A DNA stretch of 64,000 nucleotides from Verpa conica (lineage: Eukaryota; Ascomycota; Pezizomycetes; Pezizales; Morchellaceae): positions 682,001 to 746,000 of the forward strand of contig JAUFSD010000008.1 in the NCBI GenBank assembly GCA_033030425.1, given 5' to 3'. The first letter of the stretch is position 1. Every line of letters begins with the position of its first letter. Below the pieces are notes generated by a model. The model worked only from the letters and a program-made list of their open reading frames with translations. It did not search any database and was not told where the DNA came from. Positions 1-12,371 of the stretch are shown here, in pieces. A program made the position numbers and the translations under genes.

Positions 1-2144
1 TGGGATGAATATGAATAGTAAGTGGCTAAATCTAGTCTAAAGGTCTCTTAACTACATGCTGTATGCGTATATTAGAGGGTGAAGGATTAGGGAGGAATAC
101 CGTGACAGCATAAAGCCGAGTGATATATTGTGATCCGGTACTATCTAATCTATTTCTTGAGACCACGTAACAAGTTTTCTTGTGAGAAAAAAATTGCTAT
201 TGAGGTCTGCTTTATGAATAAATTTAGTTTTCTCTTATTGTAGTATCACGAGTAGTTAATTAATACCTATATATACTTAGCTTTTAGTATATTCCTAGAG
301 TTGGCAAATTTTTCCATCTAGATTACTATACCCCCACAGAAATATCAGATTAGAGGGGCCCAGAGTTATGGTGGTTGTTGTAGATGTATTAATGTTTTTA
401 GATGGTAAGTAAGCAGTTTCGATTTAAAATTACGTTTGCTACTGAGTTGATAATATTAATATGAAGCTTACCGGCTTAGTACAGAAATAACGCCAAGGCC
501 ATCTTTTATTGGCTCTCCCAACGACATCTCGCATATAGAGGGCTAGCATCTTTCCGAGAAGCATACTTTAGATAGCCCCCGATCCGGTGATAAAATCTAT
601 AATTTAATTATCATCAAATACCACTTGATTGAATAGATTAGTGGGTGACTTACTTCCTCGATATCGTGGAGGACATACCTACTAAATATACTTATACTCA
701 GTCAGATCTTCCCCTACACCACATATTTTTATCAAGGCTGAAGTATTCAGGAACATTGGAAAGTGAAATACAGCTACCACACAGACCTGTGACGCAACAA
801 AATAAAACGAAAAGCAAAGCAAAACAAAGCGATGACAACAGCAGAAATATTGTGACTATTTAGATTCTTGGAATCCTTGAAAGAGTGCGGTAGAGCTACT
901 CACTCATACCTTTGTTATCTATGTCTACAGTAGGAACGGGTTAGTAGACTAATAGGACATGACTCTATATATATAAGTAAGGTGTGTCCTAGTATAGGGG
1001 TCATAATCATTATCATTTTCATGATAAAACATCCGTGGTAATAACATCAGCTAAACCACATTTAAGTATGTACATGTTCGTCACTTTTTATAGCTCTATT
1101 TATATATCAGTTACCTATTTCTATATAAATATTATCCGCACTGCTTGATCCCTAGCTACGCAACTCACGTTGGAGGTAGCTATAGCTTGAAGTCAAAATC
1201 TACATATAGCACTAGAAAAGCCCACACGCACCTCTAGCTATTACATTCGTAGAAGAATTATCTATTTGAATTTTTGGAGAGATGTCTCAGAATCACTGGG
1301 TCCCTCGGTCTTATAAACCTCTTCTAAGATTTCCCCCCGTAGCTAATGATAATAATAATGATAATGATAGTGACTCTTGCTCGTATTCCTCCCAGTAGCT
1401 TCTCTGTTGGCTCTTGTACCCCTGTGACCACTCTAAGTATTAGTACAGTCGACTATGTATTTATGATTAATTAATTCACCAATTCGTCAGTACAATCGAT
1501 AATCACTGTTGACCAATGGCGGGGGGAGGTTTATGAAAGAGGAAAAGACTATGAAGAATAAGGAGGGATTTCTCCATGAGTGACTTTGACAACTTTCAAG
1601 TGAACCACTAGAAATAGCCTTTTTTAGGGAGAGAAGTATTAGCTGCAGATATGAAGGCCATGGTGTTTGAATTAATACTAAGAATGAGTATAAAAATAAC
1701 CCGACTCAAAATATATCAAACCAAAACCCTTAAGTTTAGGTTGTATATGCATATTGTGGGAGAAGTATATTGTGTTGAATGAATGAATAAACTAATCATA
1801 GATACATGAAGATTACATTGTGTTTGAAATAGAGATAGAACAAGAGTAGATTACGTACTTGATCCTTCAGAGTATTTGGTCTCCCAGGTCCCTGTTACCC
1901 CTAATTGACACTTGGATCCCCTCTCTACTACTAAGCTTACTTGTTATCATATACTAGAACATGTTGCTTTATGTATTTATGATTAATTCATTGGTACTAC
2001 AGCATGCTATAGATAAGCAAAGTCGAGTGATAGTTTTTGATTCGTCACGTGGGAGATATTACACACTCAAAAGGTTTTAACGCCAACTCTACTAGAGCTA
2101 GTAGTATGATGGTCTATAAGTGACATTCTTCTAGATGGAGGCAT
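1..2144. other. AT-rich gap, no gene seen
   Basis: About 2.1 kb with frequent stop codons in all six frames and no frame that reads like a known protein. The only open frames are short and of low complexity. It contains small A/T simple runs such as the AATAATAATGATAATGAT-like stretch near 1348. I see no RNA gene before the tRNA at its right end. Confidence 0.6.
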
Positions 2145-2234
2145 GCTCGGCTGGTCTAGTGGTATGATTCTCGCTTAGGGTCACACTCTAAGTTAATATG
2201 CGAGAGGTCCCCGGTTCAAACCCGGGGTCGAGCC
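2145..2234 (+). tRNA. tRNA-Pro (anticodon AGG) with an 18-nt intron
   Basis: A full cloverleaf can be folded by eye. The 7-bp acceptor stem pairs GCTCGGC with GTCGAGC (one G-T pair), the D arm carries the A and B box sequences TGGTCTAGTGGT and GGTTCAAAC, and the T stem is CCCGG/CCGGG. The anticodon loop reads TTAGGGT with AGG at 2177-2179, giving proline. An 18-nt intron occupies 2181-2198, directly after position 37, the standard place for eukaryotic tRNA introns. CCA is not encoded, as expected in a nucleus. A copy differing by one intron base lies at 35727-35816 on the other strand. Confidence 0.95.
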
Positions 2235-2738
2235 TTATGTTTTTCTCTCCCCCTCTTTATATAGCCGACGGACTAAGATGATGGGTGAACGCCGCTGGTA
2301 CTCTAGTAAAGGTCAATAAATACTTTTTCACTTGTGCCTTCCTTGGTTGGGTACTTTTCGAGTTGGATCAAAGTCCAGGGGAGAACTTCCGTGTACTTTT
2401 TCTGGCCGTTGTATTGCTTTATAATTCTCATTCAGTTCACGATATAAAGTGTAGAAAATTCGTTTAAAAATAAAATAGAAAAGGCCAAAACCAACGAAAG
2501 TACCTAGTCGCATAGCAGGTAGGCACGACTCCAAAGTAATAAAGTCATGAGAAAAGTAAAAAGCATCGATCAAGACCTCATAGACACATGTAATCCTCAC
2601 TTGAATTCTCTAGGGGAAAAAAAACTTGGAACCCTTTATGGGATTTCGATCAGATCCAAATTATAAAGAAAGGAAAGAAAAAAAAGAAACATCAACAGGA
2701 AATACAGAAAACGTAGTCCATAGTGTCAAAAACCACTA
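2235..2738. other. Spacer between tRNA-Pro and the KHA1-like 3' end
   Basis: About 500 bases. It begins with a short T-rich run after the tRNA that could serve as the polymerase III terminator (TTTTT-type tract at 2240-2243 and following). The rest is AT-rich and probably holds the 3' untranslated region of the antiporter gene. The open frames here overlap each other and resemble nothing I know. Confidence 0.5.
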
Positions 2739-5700
2739 TCATATCTTCGATGGAACCTCAGTTGCCTGCGCTATATAGTCTCTTTTTCCAACAGTTGGAG
2801 CAGTGGCTGCTTCAGCTGACCCCAGTGCGCTCCCACCAGCCTTCAACACTAGTACCGATGCCTTAATTCCTGAAACAATGAATGCCTCTGCGACATCTCC
2901 CAAGCATTTTCGAGTCTCAACGCCAGCACCTGATGGGACACCAAGGGTATCCAAGACAGTAACCAATTCCTCTCTGATTTGTGATGTTCCATGATCCCGT
3001 TGGGTTCGTCCGACAACAATAATATCTCCGGCATTTCTAGATGACTGGCCAACTTCCTCCCTAGCCTTAACAATTGCGTAGTGTAAAGGCTGGTTGGTTT
3101 CGAAAGTTTCAAAAACCACTCTTTGGGAGAGGGAATCTGAAAGAGAGTCTGCCATCAATTGGAAGAAATTACCGTCTGCGTCTGGGATTTCAACGCCGGT
3201 GCTACTTCCAGAAACTCTGTGGGGCTGAGATGAAGAAGCTGTACTGGTGTCGTCGTGTGAAAGCCTTGCCGGTATGTTTGATGTAGAAAGGCCTCTTGGA
3301 AGATCCCTTCTGTGAACCTGTGCCGGTGATGGAAGTTGGGATGTGAGTTGTGATTCAGCGTCGGGCTTGTAAATAATATGGACGATGGTGGCGGTAACAT
3401 TCTTGTTCAAAGCCAACTGAAGAACAAATCTCAGGGAAATACAGTCATCCACACCACCAAAGAAAGGGAAGAAAATGTGATGTGACGGATCGGAAACCGG
3501 AACGATAGATTTCAAAGCATCTGTAGTCCTAGGAAGCCGGATGCTAGCATAACTAACAACACGGCTAAGGGTTCTCTCTAATCCAACGCCCCCAAACCCA
3601 CGATTAACCATGATAGCAGTGGTACAAGTAGCTGCATCGAGAGCCTTGCTGATGAAAATATTGTGTTGATGAGACGTGAAGCGGTTTTCTTGGGTTGTAT
3701 TTTGAGGGTCTGGCGAGTCTGAGATTGCGCCAGTATCGCTCCATGGGACGATAAGTAAGTCTGAGGACTGTTCTGAGGCATTTGTTGTCAAAACCTCCGC
3801 AAAAGAACTATCAGGGACGACGGAGAGGCCGGCTGAGACAGAAATGTTCAAGAACCTAGAAAAGGAGCGGAAAAGGTTCACAACTGGGTCTCTCTCTTGA
3901 AGCTCGTCCACCTCGGACACTTGCATGACAGTGGAGGTACGTTGAGTAAGTTCGACCAGCCGAACACCATGTACCGCTAATAATCGTTTATCTATAACGG
4001 GGACACTGCTTTCACCCTCTTCTTGAATTGCCATTTTTGATTTATGGATTTTCGCGGTAGGCTGAAGTCGTTCTCCGGTCAGTAAATTAATGAAGTTAAG
4101 TACGCTTGGCAAACTCTCCAAACGAAGTAGAACAGTAACCCTAGAAAACCTAGTAGTGATATCTTTCTGCTTTAATAACGTAGCGCTTGACCCATCGCCA
4201 CTCTCAGGTGAGAGGGAGTTCCCTTCCCAATCGATCTCACCCCGCTTCCAGGCCTCAAGTTTCTTTTGATACCATGGGGGGTAAAGCCACATCACAAGAG
4301 GTGTCGTTGCAAAAGTTGTAATAAGAGCCATAACCACAAAGATGGTAAAGACCTTTGTACTCAGGATACCAGCTTGAAGACCAATATTCTAGAATAAATA
4401 CCATCAATATCTTTACCCGCGATAAGTAAGGGGCATCTACTTACTAAGACAATAAGTTCAACCAAACCTTTACAACTCATCAAGACACCGATTGTAAGAC
4501 TTTCTCTCCAAACAAGCCCGTTCACTCTTGCTGCCATTGTTCCACCAAAAATCTTTCCGAAGAAGGCAATTGCCACAACACCAATAACATAACCCCAAAC
4601 AATACCATCATTTAGGAGACCAATATTAGTCTTTAGTCCAGAGAGGGTAAAGTAAAGCGGAAGAAAAAGAACGGATACAAGATCCTCAATCTTTTCGGTC
4701 AATCGTACCGCAAAACCACCTTCATGGGGACAAATCAATCCAATCAAGAAGCCGCCGAAAATAGCATGTACACCAATAATATCGGTAAAGAAGGCTGAAG
4801 CAAGCACCATAAGAAGCGTGAGTGCCACCATAGATTGCGATGGGCCATTATCAAGGGATCCATCGCGGCGAAGGACCCAGAGAAAAGCTGGACGAATGGC
4901 ATAGACCAGAAAAAGGACCCAGCCAACAGAAACGAGGAGGACATAAAGGGCTGTGAGCCCAGTCCCGGCATTCACTAAAGCAACAGTCAAGGCGAGTAAG
5001 ATCCAACCGACAACGTCATTACCAACACCCGCGGACAACACGATTGTCCCCACATTTGTTTGTAAGAGTTTGAGCTCTGTTAAGATTCTCGCTAAGACCG
5101 GAAAGGCCTATTCAGATATACCCCAAGAAATTAGCTTTAGACTGGTGCGAAATTGACCGTAGTGATAAGAAAATTACTACACGCTTACCGTGATCGCCAT
5201 TGCAACACCAATAAAAAGCATATATACTCCAAAAGAAAGATTATCTTCGCCTTCTGTAAATTGATGATAGAGGCCATATGCGATGGCCGCACCTAAAGGC
5301 GTCGTTAGTATTTTATTACCAAAAACCCCGAAGGGTAGTCAGTTAGGGTACGAACCGAGCCCGAATGGCAGAATCATCCCAGCAGCACCAACACTGACGG
5401 CAACCTTCCAGTTCCTCAATAGCATACGGATATCGACTTCGAGACCGACCAAGAACAAGAATATTACCAGCCCGAGATTCGCCACGAGGGAAAGCAAGGG
5501 CATAGATGCCGTGGGAAATATGCTATCCTTAAACCCTGGTATCCGGCCCATAACGGTCGGACCAAGGATAATACCACCGATAACCTCGGCGATGACCCGA
5601 GGCTGCCTCATTCTCGACAGAGGGTAATGTAGTAAACGGCATGTTACAATGATTATGGCGGTCTAGCACCCAAGAGTTAGGATTCAATGCCTTCAATTAA

Positions 5701-5863
5701 ATTCCCGTGACGAAGGAATGGAGAAACCAGCCTGGATGATGAACAGCGTAAGTGGATTGTTAGCGTTATAATGGGACGGATTCATCCCCTCAAGCACACC
5801 GGCCTGGTTTGGTGCGCCAGTGGCCGTAGCCGCCGCCGCCGCCGAGCTAACAGTAGAACTCAT
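2739..5863 (-). CDS. KHA1: K+/H+ (cation/proton) antiporter, Kha1-like, CPA2 family
   Basis: Exons read as 5863-5728, 5662-5356, 5292-5189, 5107-4445 and 4388-2739, about 952 residues, near the usual size for fungal Kha1. The N-terminal half is a many-helix Na+/H+ exchanger domain. It shows the family segments [36 protein letters not shown] and [17 protein letters not shown], the last with the acidic pair of the ion site. The long C-terminal half (exon 5) is a soluble tail with KefC/universal-stress-like features and Ser/Thr-rich stretches. Kha1 proteins sit in endomembranes and exchange K+ for protons. Exon joins 2-3, 3-4 and 4-5 keep frame with CTAAC branch sites (TACTAAC in the 2-3 intron). 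The exon 1-2 join does not: the best donor leaves one base too many, so either the boundary is unusual or there is a one-base disruption. Confidence 0.85.
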
Positions 5864-8006
5864 AGTATAAAATGGCGACGGGTAAACGGATAAATGTAGT
5901 GTTTTCTACTCCCTCGTACCCTCGCCTTCCGTATAAATCTCTAAATAAGTAGGAGAGCGTTACGAGTCGAGATATTGTAGTCGATTCCCTCTCACACTGT
6001 CATGTGGACTAGGGCTGTTGAACGGAGGTGAAAAGTAAGTCCTTAACTAGGGGGGAAGCTCTAGCTTTAATACGCGACCATTTAGCTGCCTTGATAGACC
6101 GACCGGAGTGCTTGGCTCTCTCGCCTAGCACCACCCTTGCCTCCTCCTTCCTCCCTATATCCATCCATCCCATCATCTCATGTGGTGTTTTTGACAGAAA
6201 ATATGTCAGTGGCGAACCGGCATCTACTCTAACAACCAGTAAGCGTCTACTCCAAAACGGAACTTCCAACTTGGCGCGAGCACCTGTGTTATTGCGCCTT
6301 TTGTCCACGCGGAACCCTGCGAAGAGAGGGTGTTCGGTTAGACTGTCTGGACTCAGTCGTTGACAGCCCAAAGCTCTCCCCCGCCATGTCCGGAACGGGA
6401 CCGCTTGTTCACGTGTAAAACAATCATCTCACGCCCGAATCTTACACAACCATAACCACAAAGAATACATGTAGATATACAGTCATAACAGTCCGTTACC
6501 TCGACGTCCTACAACGTCTCTGACCACCCCCCCTGAATAAACTTTCTCGGCCCCCTCAGATTACCAGATAACCGCAGGATCACTGTCATATCTAACTGTC
6601 ATGATGAGGATACTCCATTTGTTGTCAGCTCACACAGTTCTAATAAATAGCCTTCCGGGTTCCTACATGTGTACGCTCCAGGTAGACTTACTTTCATATA
6701 TATAATCCCGCGAATACGGGTGTGTTAAACTACATGTACCCGCTGCGATATTCAGCCACCTGACCTAACCTAGAACATGTCACCTTAAATTTTAAATCCT
6801 GAATACTCGAGTAACGTAACTACACGCCAAAATGGTAGCGACTTCACGGGGAAAGTTCTCTAAAGACTACGCCTATGTATCTAACTCTTGTCGAGTTTCT
6901 TTTGCCGGTATGCTAACTAAAACAAATACAAACCCCTCACCAAACAACAAATAAGTATTTATCATAACCGGGATGAATAAAAAATAAAAGACAAGTGTGG
7001 TCTCGAGATATTCGACTTGGCTTGGTGTTTCAATCCAAGCTGCAGAATATGATAAGCCAATCGGGACTACCGGTATCAGCTTTGTCGCGTCTTGCGACAG
7101 CCACGCGCTCGATATCAAAAAAAAGTACGCCACACACAACCTCTACACCCCAGTTATTATGGGCTCTGCCACATCTTTTGGTAAAAATGGATGCAGAGGC
7201 TATAAAGGCTGATTACCACTATGTGTGATACCCTAAACTACCGTCTCGAGGAGTAGTATTGGAAGGTGAGTCCTTGCGCCACGCTGACCTACATAATATA
7301 TTAAGATGTTACAATGACTACCTACGGTAACGTGTATTGATTAGTATCCAAGGAAGTGAAGGGATTTCCAAAGTGGGGTACAGTAGCGCATATCTTGGTA
7401 TCTACTTTTTTTTTTGATAATGACCCACTATACGGAAACAGGTCGATTGATTACTATCTCTCGGCACAAGAGTTAGAAGCGTACTCCTAGTTAACCTATA
7501 TCTTATACTACACGATCTGATTCCAGAGTATCTTTATAGAAGTGTGGTATTCCCGAAGCTGTTGGAAATTGTCTGAAGACTTGCTAAGGTCACATGAAAT
7601 ATCGATCATCAGGACCACAGACTATTAGTTCAGTGGGAGAAGTGCGGGGAATATGTACGTCATGACGCCAAGGACTTTACTGTCTTTCATGTCTTACTTG
7701 TGATCTAAATCATCAAGGGCAAACGACGTCCCCCCTTAACATACAAGAAGAGCCATGCTGTCTCCTGCTCTTGGGAGAGAAAGAATTTCATAATAAAATC
7801 CCTCAAAAACACGTAGGAAAAGAAAGGAAAAGAAGGTGATATTGCCTTTGGCGTTCGATTACGCACTAGGAGAGTTCTAGCTTATACACGTATATAAAAA
7901 TATGCTTAACTTAATCTTGAGTGGGCCGATTCACAGAGCCTCATCAAAGTGGCTTGTGTCTCCAGAACGCGGCTCCGCTGGCTGTGATTAGCGCTTGCAA
8001 TATGGA
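5864..8006. other. Upstream region of the antiporter, no gene seen
   Basis: The first 500 bases are more GC-rich and are the likely promoter and leader of the antiporter gene. Open frames on both strands at 6009-6371 are mirror images of each other and resemble no protein. The palindrome TACATGTA occurs at 6466 and 6731. The remainder is AT-rich with dense stops. Confidence 0.5.
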
Positions 8007-8135
8007 GTAAAGTCGTTCACGGTCTGATGACGATCTGATAAAAAATGTATGGTGGAAAGATACCAGCTCGCCAAGCTACGGCTGAATTACAGCACAAATC
8101 TTATCAGATCGTCATCGGACCGTGAACGCCTTTAC
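8007..8135. repeat. Foldback inverted repeat, 35-nt arms
   Basis: The arm at 8007-8041 is nearly the reverse complement of the arm at 8101-8135. They share a perfect 18-base core, and the outer parts (GTTCAC/GTGAAC and GTAAAG/CTTTAC) also pair, with only a few mismatches. The loop is about 59 bases and has no open frame. The layout is that of a small non-autonomous foldback or MITE-like element, or a transcribed hairpin. I see no clear target-site duplication and no second copy in the window. Confidence 0.7.
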
Positions 8136-8699
8136 AGAGTCGAGTGATGGGTGAAGCACATACAACGCCTATTTGAGTTGTTTAGGAGTTTGGTTTTCAG
8201 AGCCGCTTGGGCTACCCATCTATGGAATTTCTCTTCAAAAAATTATAAATCTATGGGAGATCTACATAATACTGTTCAATCGCAGTGGCTTGAGTGGCTC
8301 AAGGGTAGATGATCTCAAGAGTGATGTCTTGTGGTCGACACTTCGACCTCTCCTATAGAAAAATAGATGTCTAACCTAAAAGAAATGTCCCAGTAACGTA
8401 GTATGCTACAGTATCACTACGAATTTTTATTCCTTTAGGGAATATTCAAACCGGCAGATAATATTTCTAGCATGATAACCTTTTAATCCATAATTCTAGT
8501 CCGAAGGCAGGGATCGTGGGAAGTAATGGCATACATGGTTCAGGTCCAATCGATGAATTAAACTCACCACATTGCTGGCATAACTATCACAGGTTAATTA
8601 CATAGTGGCCAATAACACACCCTACATCTAGACAGTCGGGATAAGAAACAACATTTCCATGCAAGGATTACACCTAATCTGCTCCGACAAAATAACTTT
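8136..8699. other. Spacer 3' of the GGA gene
   Basis: About 560 AT-rich bases between the foldback repeat and the GGA stop codon. It probably contains the GGA 3' untranslated region. The one open frame (8173-8358, plus) has no recognisable content. Confidence 0.5.
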
Positions 8700-11114
8700 T
8701 TAAGCAACCGGTAAACCCTCAATGACACCTTGCTCCTCATTCAATGGACCTGACCCGACCCTGTAGGATGCCTTCCACCGCATCTTGACACTTCCACCTG
8801 CTCCTCTGGAAACCCCCTCGACACGTATTATCTGTGATACTCCATCCTTCTGGCGAGCCTGAAGGTAGCGGCCACTCTGAGGTTGCATTTTCAAGGCCAA
8901 TGTCTGGATAAAATAATTCACGTTAGGATTTTTATAATGGCTATCCCACTGCCCATCAGAAATAAAGGGGAAACTGCAAAGCGTAGCTTACCCTAGTGAC
9001 TGCCATCTGGAATGTCAGGTCTTGGATGGGCTGACTATTATTGTTTGAAAATTTTGCCTTAATTAATATCGGCCCATCAGGCATCGTTACTGGCCTATTT
9101 GCTTCTAGCAAAATATGCAAGTTTGAATTCAAGATCACAAGTTCATTTCGTGCTGAAGGAGCTTGCTCCGATCCAGGTGGAAGTGCAGATGTAAATGCCC
9201 ACTCATCATCATCGTTATTGGCAGTAGCACCATTTTTCTGTGAAAGAGGAGCCTGCGGTGGAGAATTGAAGGTGGATAGTGGAGCAGCGGCCTGCTTAGC
9301 TGAGCCCCCGAACACAGAAGAATAATCTGGGAAACTAGTTGGTCGCGCTTGTTGTACGGGCGGGGGTGCTGGGGAAGGGGACGGTGTGATCTGTTGTTGA
9401 CCAGCAGTATTTGTTTGAACTGTCGTTGATAATAATGGAGGGCCAGGTATACCTAGATAGCATATTGGGTTAGTTTAAACATATAGGAGATTTTAATATT
9501 GACCTACCAGTATTTGCACCAAATCCAAGAGCAATCCCTCCGCCCTGGCCGAATAGGCCGCTGTCTTGGAAAGAAAGGCCTAATAAATCATCCTCCAACG
9601 ATCCGGCCTTTCCAGCTACGCCTGGTGCTAAAGTCCCACCACCGTTCAGATCGTTATCTAAATCAATCAAAGATGTTTCAACTGCAGGTGTAGAAGAAGA
9701 TCCCGGGTCAGTGAAAGGTGGTGGAGATGAACCGGAGATAAGTGGCAGTGCCCTTGCGGCATCGAAATTCCCTTTCTTAGTCAAAGTATATCGCTCTACA
9801 GTGGTGTTAATAATATCGTTGAGCTCTAGGAGCTTAACAACTGCGTCGGTATCATCACTCTCCTCTTCAATCATTTTTTGAATCTTCGGCTGGGCAGTTT
9901 TTAGAGCACTCGCAAGTTCCTAAAACTCGTATCTAATTAGACAGCCGCTTAGGGTGGCAACCAATCCAAGAAAAACGAACCTCAAAAGTATCCTGCTGCC
10001 CAATAGTATCACCTTTATTGACTCTCCCAAGCATTTCTTCTAGTAGCTTTGCTTTCTGTCGTAACTTTCCAACTTCCTCTGCCGCCTTTGCTCGGTAATC
10101 CGTCTTTGAAGCTAGATCGTATCCAGCCATAACTTTCATCAATTGATTAGCCTCTTGTAAGTCGGCCGGTGTACCCCGTCGGATAAGTTCTTGTAGTTTT
10201 GCGGACTGCGCAGCCCTTTCTTCCTCTTCCATTTCCTCTGCCGATTTCAAAGTCTGTAGATAGTATAAGTCAGCTGCTCTGCTAAAGCCCACCCACACTT
10301 CCCAGATCAAAATCTTCAGCACAGAATCAAACTAGTATTATGACATACATCACTTGGGTTTAGCACAGCTGCATCCTCCCTCCTGACTTCTGGAAACACG
10401 TATCCCTTATAACTCAATAACCTGTGCATGTCTCTGATGAACCCCAAATCCTCTTTGTACCGGCTTGTCTGACATATCGTTCCTCTCCATTCTTCAATTG
10501 CCTCCAGAATCTTAAGTTGTACTCGGTTAGGTCTGAGTGGTGGCTTCTCAGGGAACCGGCGAACAAGCTCGTTTAAAAAATCCTTGGTCGAAATCTGCAG
10601 GTGGAAGGGGTACCCGCAGTTCTTAACACAAATATCGAGGAGCTGCGCCAAATGTTAACTTCAAAGTCAGGACCGGTTAGATATCGTGGCATACAGAAAT
10701 GGCGAGAAGGGAGACATTGGGGTTCCGGTGGTTGATGTAGTTAACGATCGCTACGGCTGCTTCTCGAGGCCTGTTGGGTTTGGACAAGTCCCGGGGGTCA
10801 GTTCCTGGATCCTTTAACCATCGTAAGAAATAACCAGAGAAGCTGACGGGCTTACGCATTTCCTTTCTTCTGGTTAATTAGGTCGGCGATCTCTAGATTT
10901 AGGGCCAGATTTGGCTCAAAGTTCACGGGGTCACAAGCACTCTCTAAGCCGCTGAAAGTCAGAACACCTATACTATATCTTAAAGCTCAGGCATTTAAAA
11001 TCCAGTGATAGTGAGCAGAGATCTCAACAGAGTAGGGGACACACGTATAAATCTTTGTAGCTGGGAGGTATTAGGCTCCGTGGGGAAGCCGCCAAATCGA
11101 TCCCGAGCGGCCAT
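8700..11114 (-). CDS. GGA: GGA-type ARF-binding clathrin adaptor (VHS-GAT-GAE)
   Basis: Eight exons: 11114-11045, 10943-10856, 10770-10695, 10642-10349, 10253-9981, 9919-9508, 9452-8992 and 8903-8700, all joining in frame to give 625 residues. Residues about 8-145 are a VHS domain (CDPVNFEPNLALN, LLDICVKNCGYPFHLQ, EAIEEWRGTI). Residues about 175-270 are a GAT domain (KSAEEMEEEE, RRGTPADLQEANQLMKVMAGYD), which binds ARF-GTP and ubiquitin. A Pro/Ser/Asp-rich hinge follows, then a gamma-adaptin ear at about 500-625 ending in KMRWKASYRVG. GGA proteins sort cargo into clathrin coats at the trans-Golgi network. The start is fixed by exon 1, whose split codon completes the conserved IQSACDP. Fungi usually have one or two such genes, so I give the symbol without a number. 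Confidence 0.93.
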
Positions 11115-12371
11115 CCTAGAAGATGCGTACTCCAGTTTGACGTTGACTGGAAGCTCTAAATCGTGAAACTAATCGAGTCTGTAAGGAGGCGCAAGAGAGA
11201 CAGGCTCTCTACAAGAATTCTATGACCGTTATCGGGGTATCGAATTGCTGTTGAGAAGATCACTAGGGAGGGGCTTATACTGTGTTAGTCAGCTTAAGCT
11301 TCGTCAGCGCGCGATCTGTCGTGACCATAAAGCGGCAACCTCTACGCGAGTGACACTCCATGTTAAACGCCTTTCCCTGGGTATTAGACAGAATTTATTT
11401 ATATAAACTGTCACTAGATTACGAGATTTGAAACATATCTCTTTAAGCTCCATCTATACGAAAACTTAGTATTTATTGCTTAATAGCTACAAAAGGTGCT
11501 GGTTTTTCAGACAATAAGATCAGCTGGATTAACAATACCCAGCCACGAGCGTGAGGTGGGATATAAAAAGTCTCCAACAGCCAAGATAGATTTCAATACT
11601 GCATATATGTATGCTCTAGCAATTGGCATTTTTCTTAGTAGACTAATACTAGAGCATATAGTAACCTCCGCTAATTTCTAAATTCGTGCCTATAAACCTC
11701 TATGTTGTGGAGTTGTTTTTTTGCTAGTTGGTACATGTATGTATAAGTAGTTATGACTTCGTGATAGTCAAGAAATTCCTCGAACACAACTTCAAAGCAT
11801 CTATCTCAGGCACAAGCTACCGGCGTTGACTCAGAGAGTAGATAGGCACACAAACACTTGTTTTTACCTATTAAGATTCCCACCCCTTTGCCAAAAATTT
11901 CGAGGCCTAAGATCCTAGAATTCTGCCAAAATAATCTTTAGGTGTTCTAAGTTATACCCGGCTCTAACCTTGGGCCAGAGAACACTAAGCTCACCAAGCG
12001 AGTCTACGGACCTAAAGTTAACTAGGGATCGCTAGGTCTATTATCTCGTCCCACTACCACAGGGTCTTGGGGTCTTCACCTTCCCTTTCATCTAGACATT
12101 TACGCTAGGTTCCTTAGGTAGACCAGTCAGCAAATGAGCATACTCATATACAAGGTTATTATTTATAGGTACTATTGACAGGTGCTGGTTCCACGGAATT
12201 GGCCGGTAAAGGTCTCGGACTATCCCGTACTACGTCATCTGCTGACTACGGGAAGGACCGGCCCCATGCAAATGGATAAGATAAGATCCCTACGAGCTGC
12301 ACTCCTTTCAGCTACTACCCACCTACATGTACAGGTAGTTATTTACACCATCCAGCTTACAAAGTTTCATC
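11115..12371. promoter_or_regulatory. Divergent intergenic region between GGA and phosphoglucomutase
   Basis: About 1.26 kb between two divergent start codons, so it must carry both promoters. TACATGTA occurs at 11732 and 12324, the second only 48 bases upstream of the phosphoglucomutase ATG and flanked by further symmetry. The open frame at 11496-11681 looks like chance. I cannot identify a specific factor site. Confidence 0.5.

Noticed and set aside
6009..6371. A 120-codon minus-strand gene, with a mirror 111-codon frame on plus
   Set aside because: The two frames are mirror artefacts of a GC-richer promoter stretch. Neither resembles a protein family.
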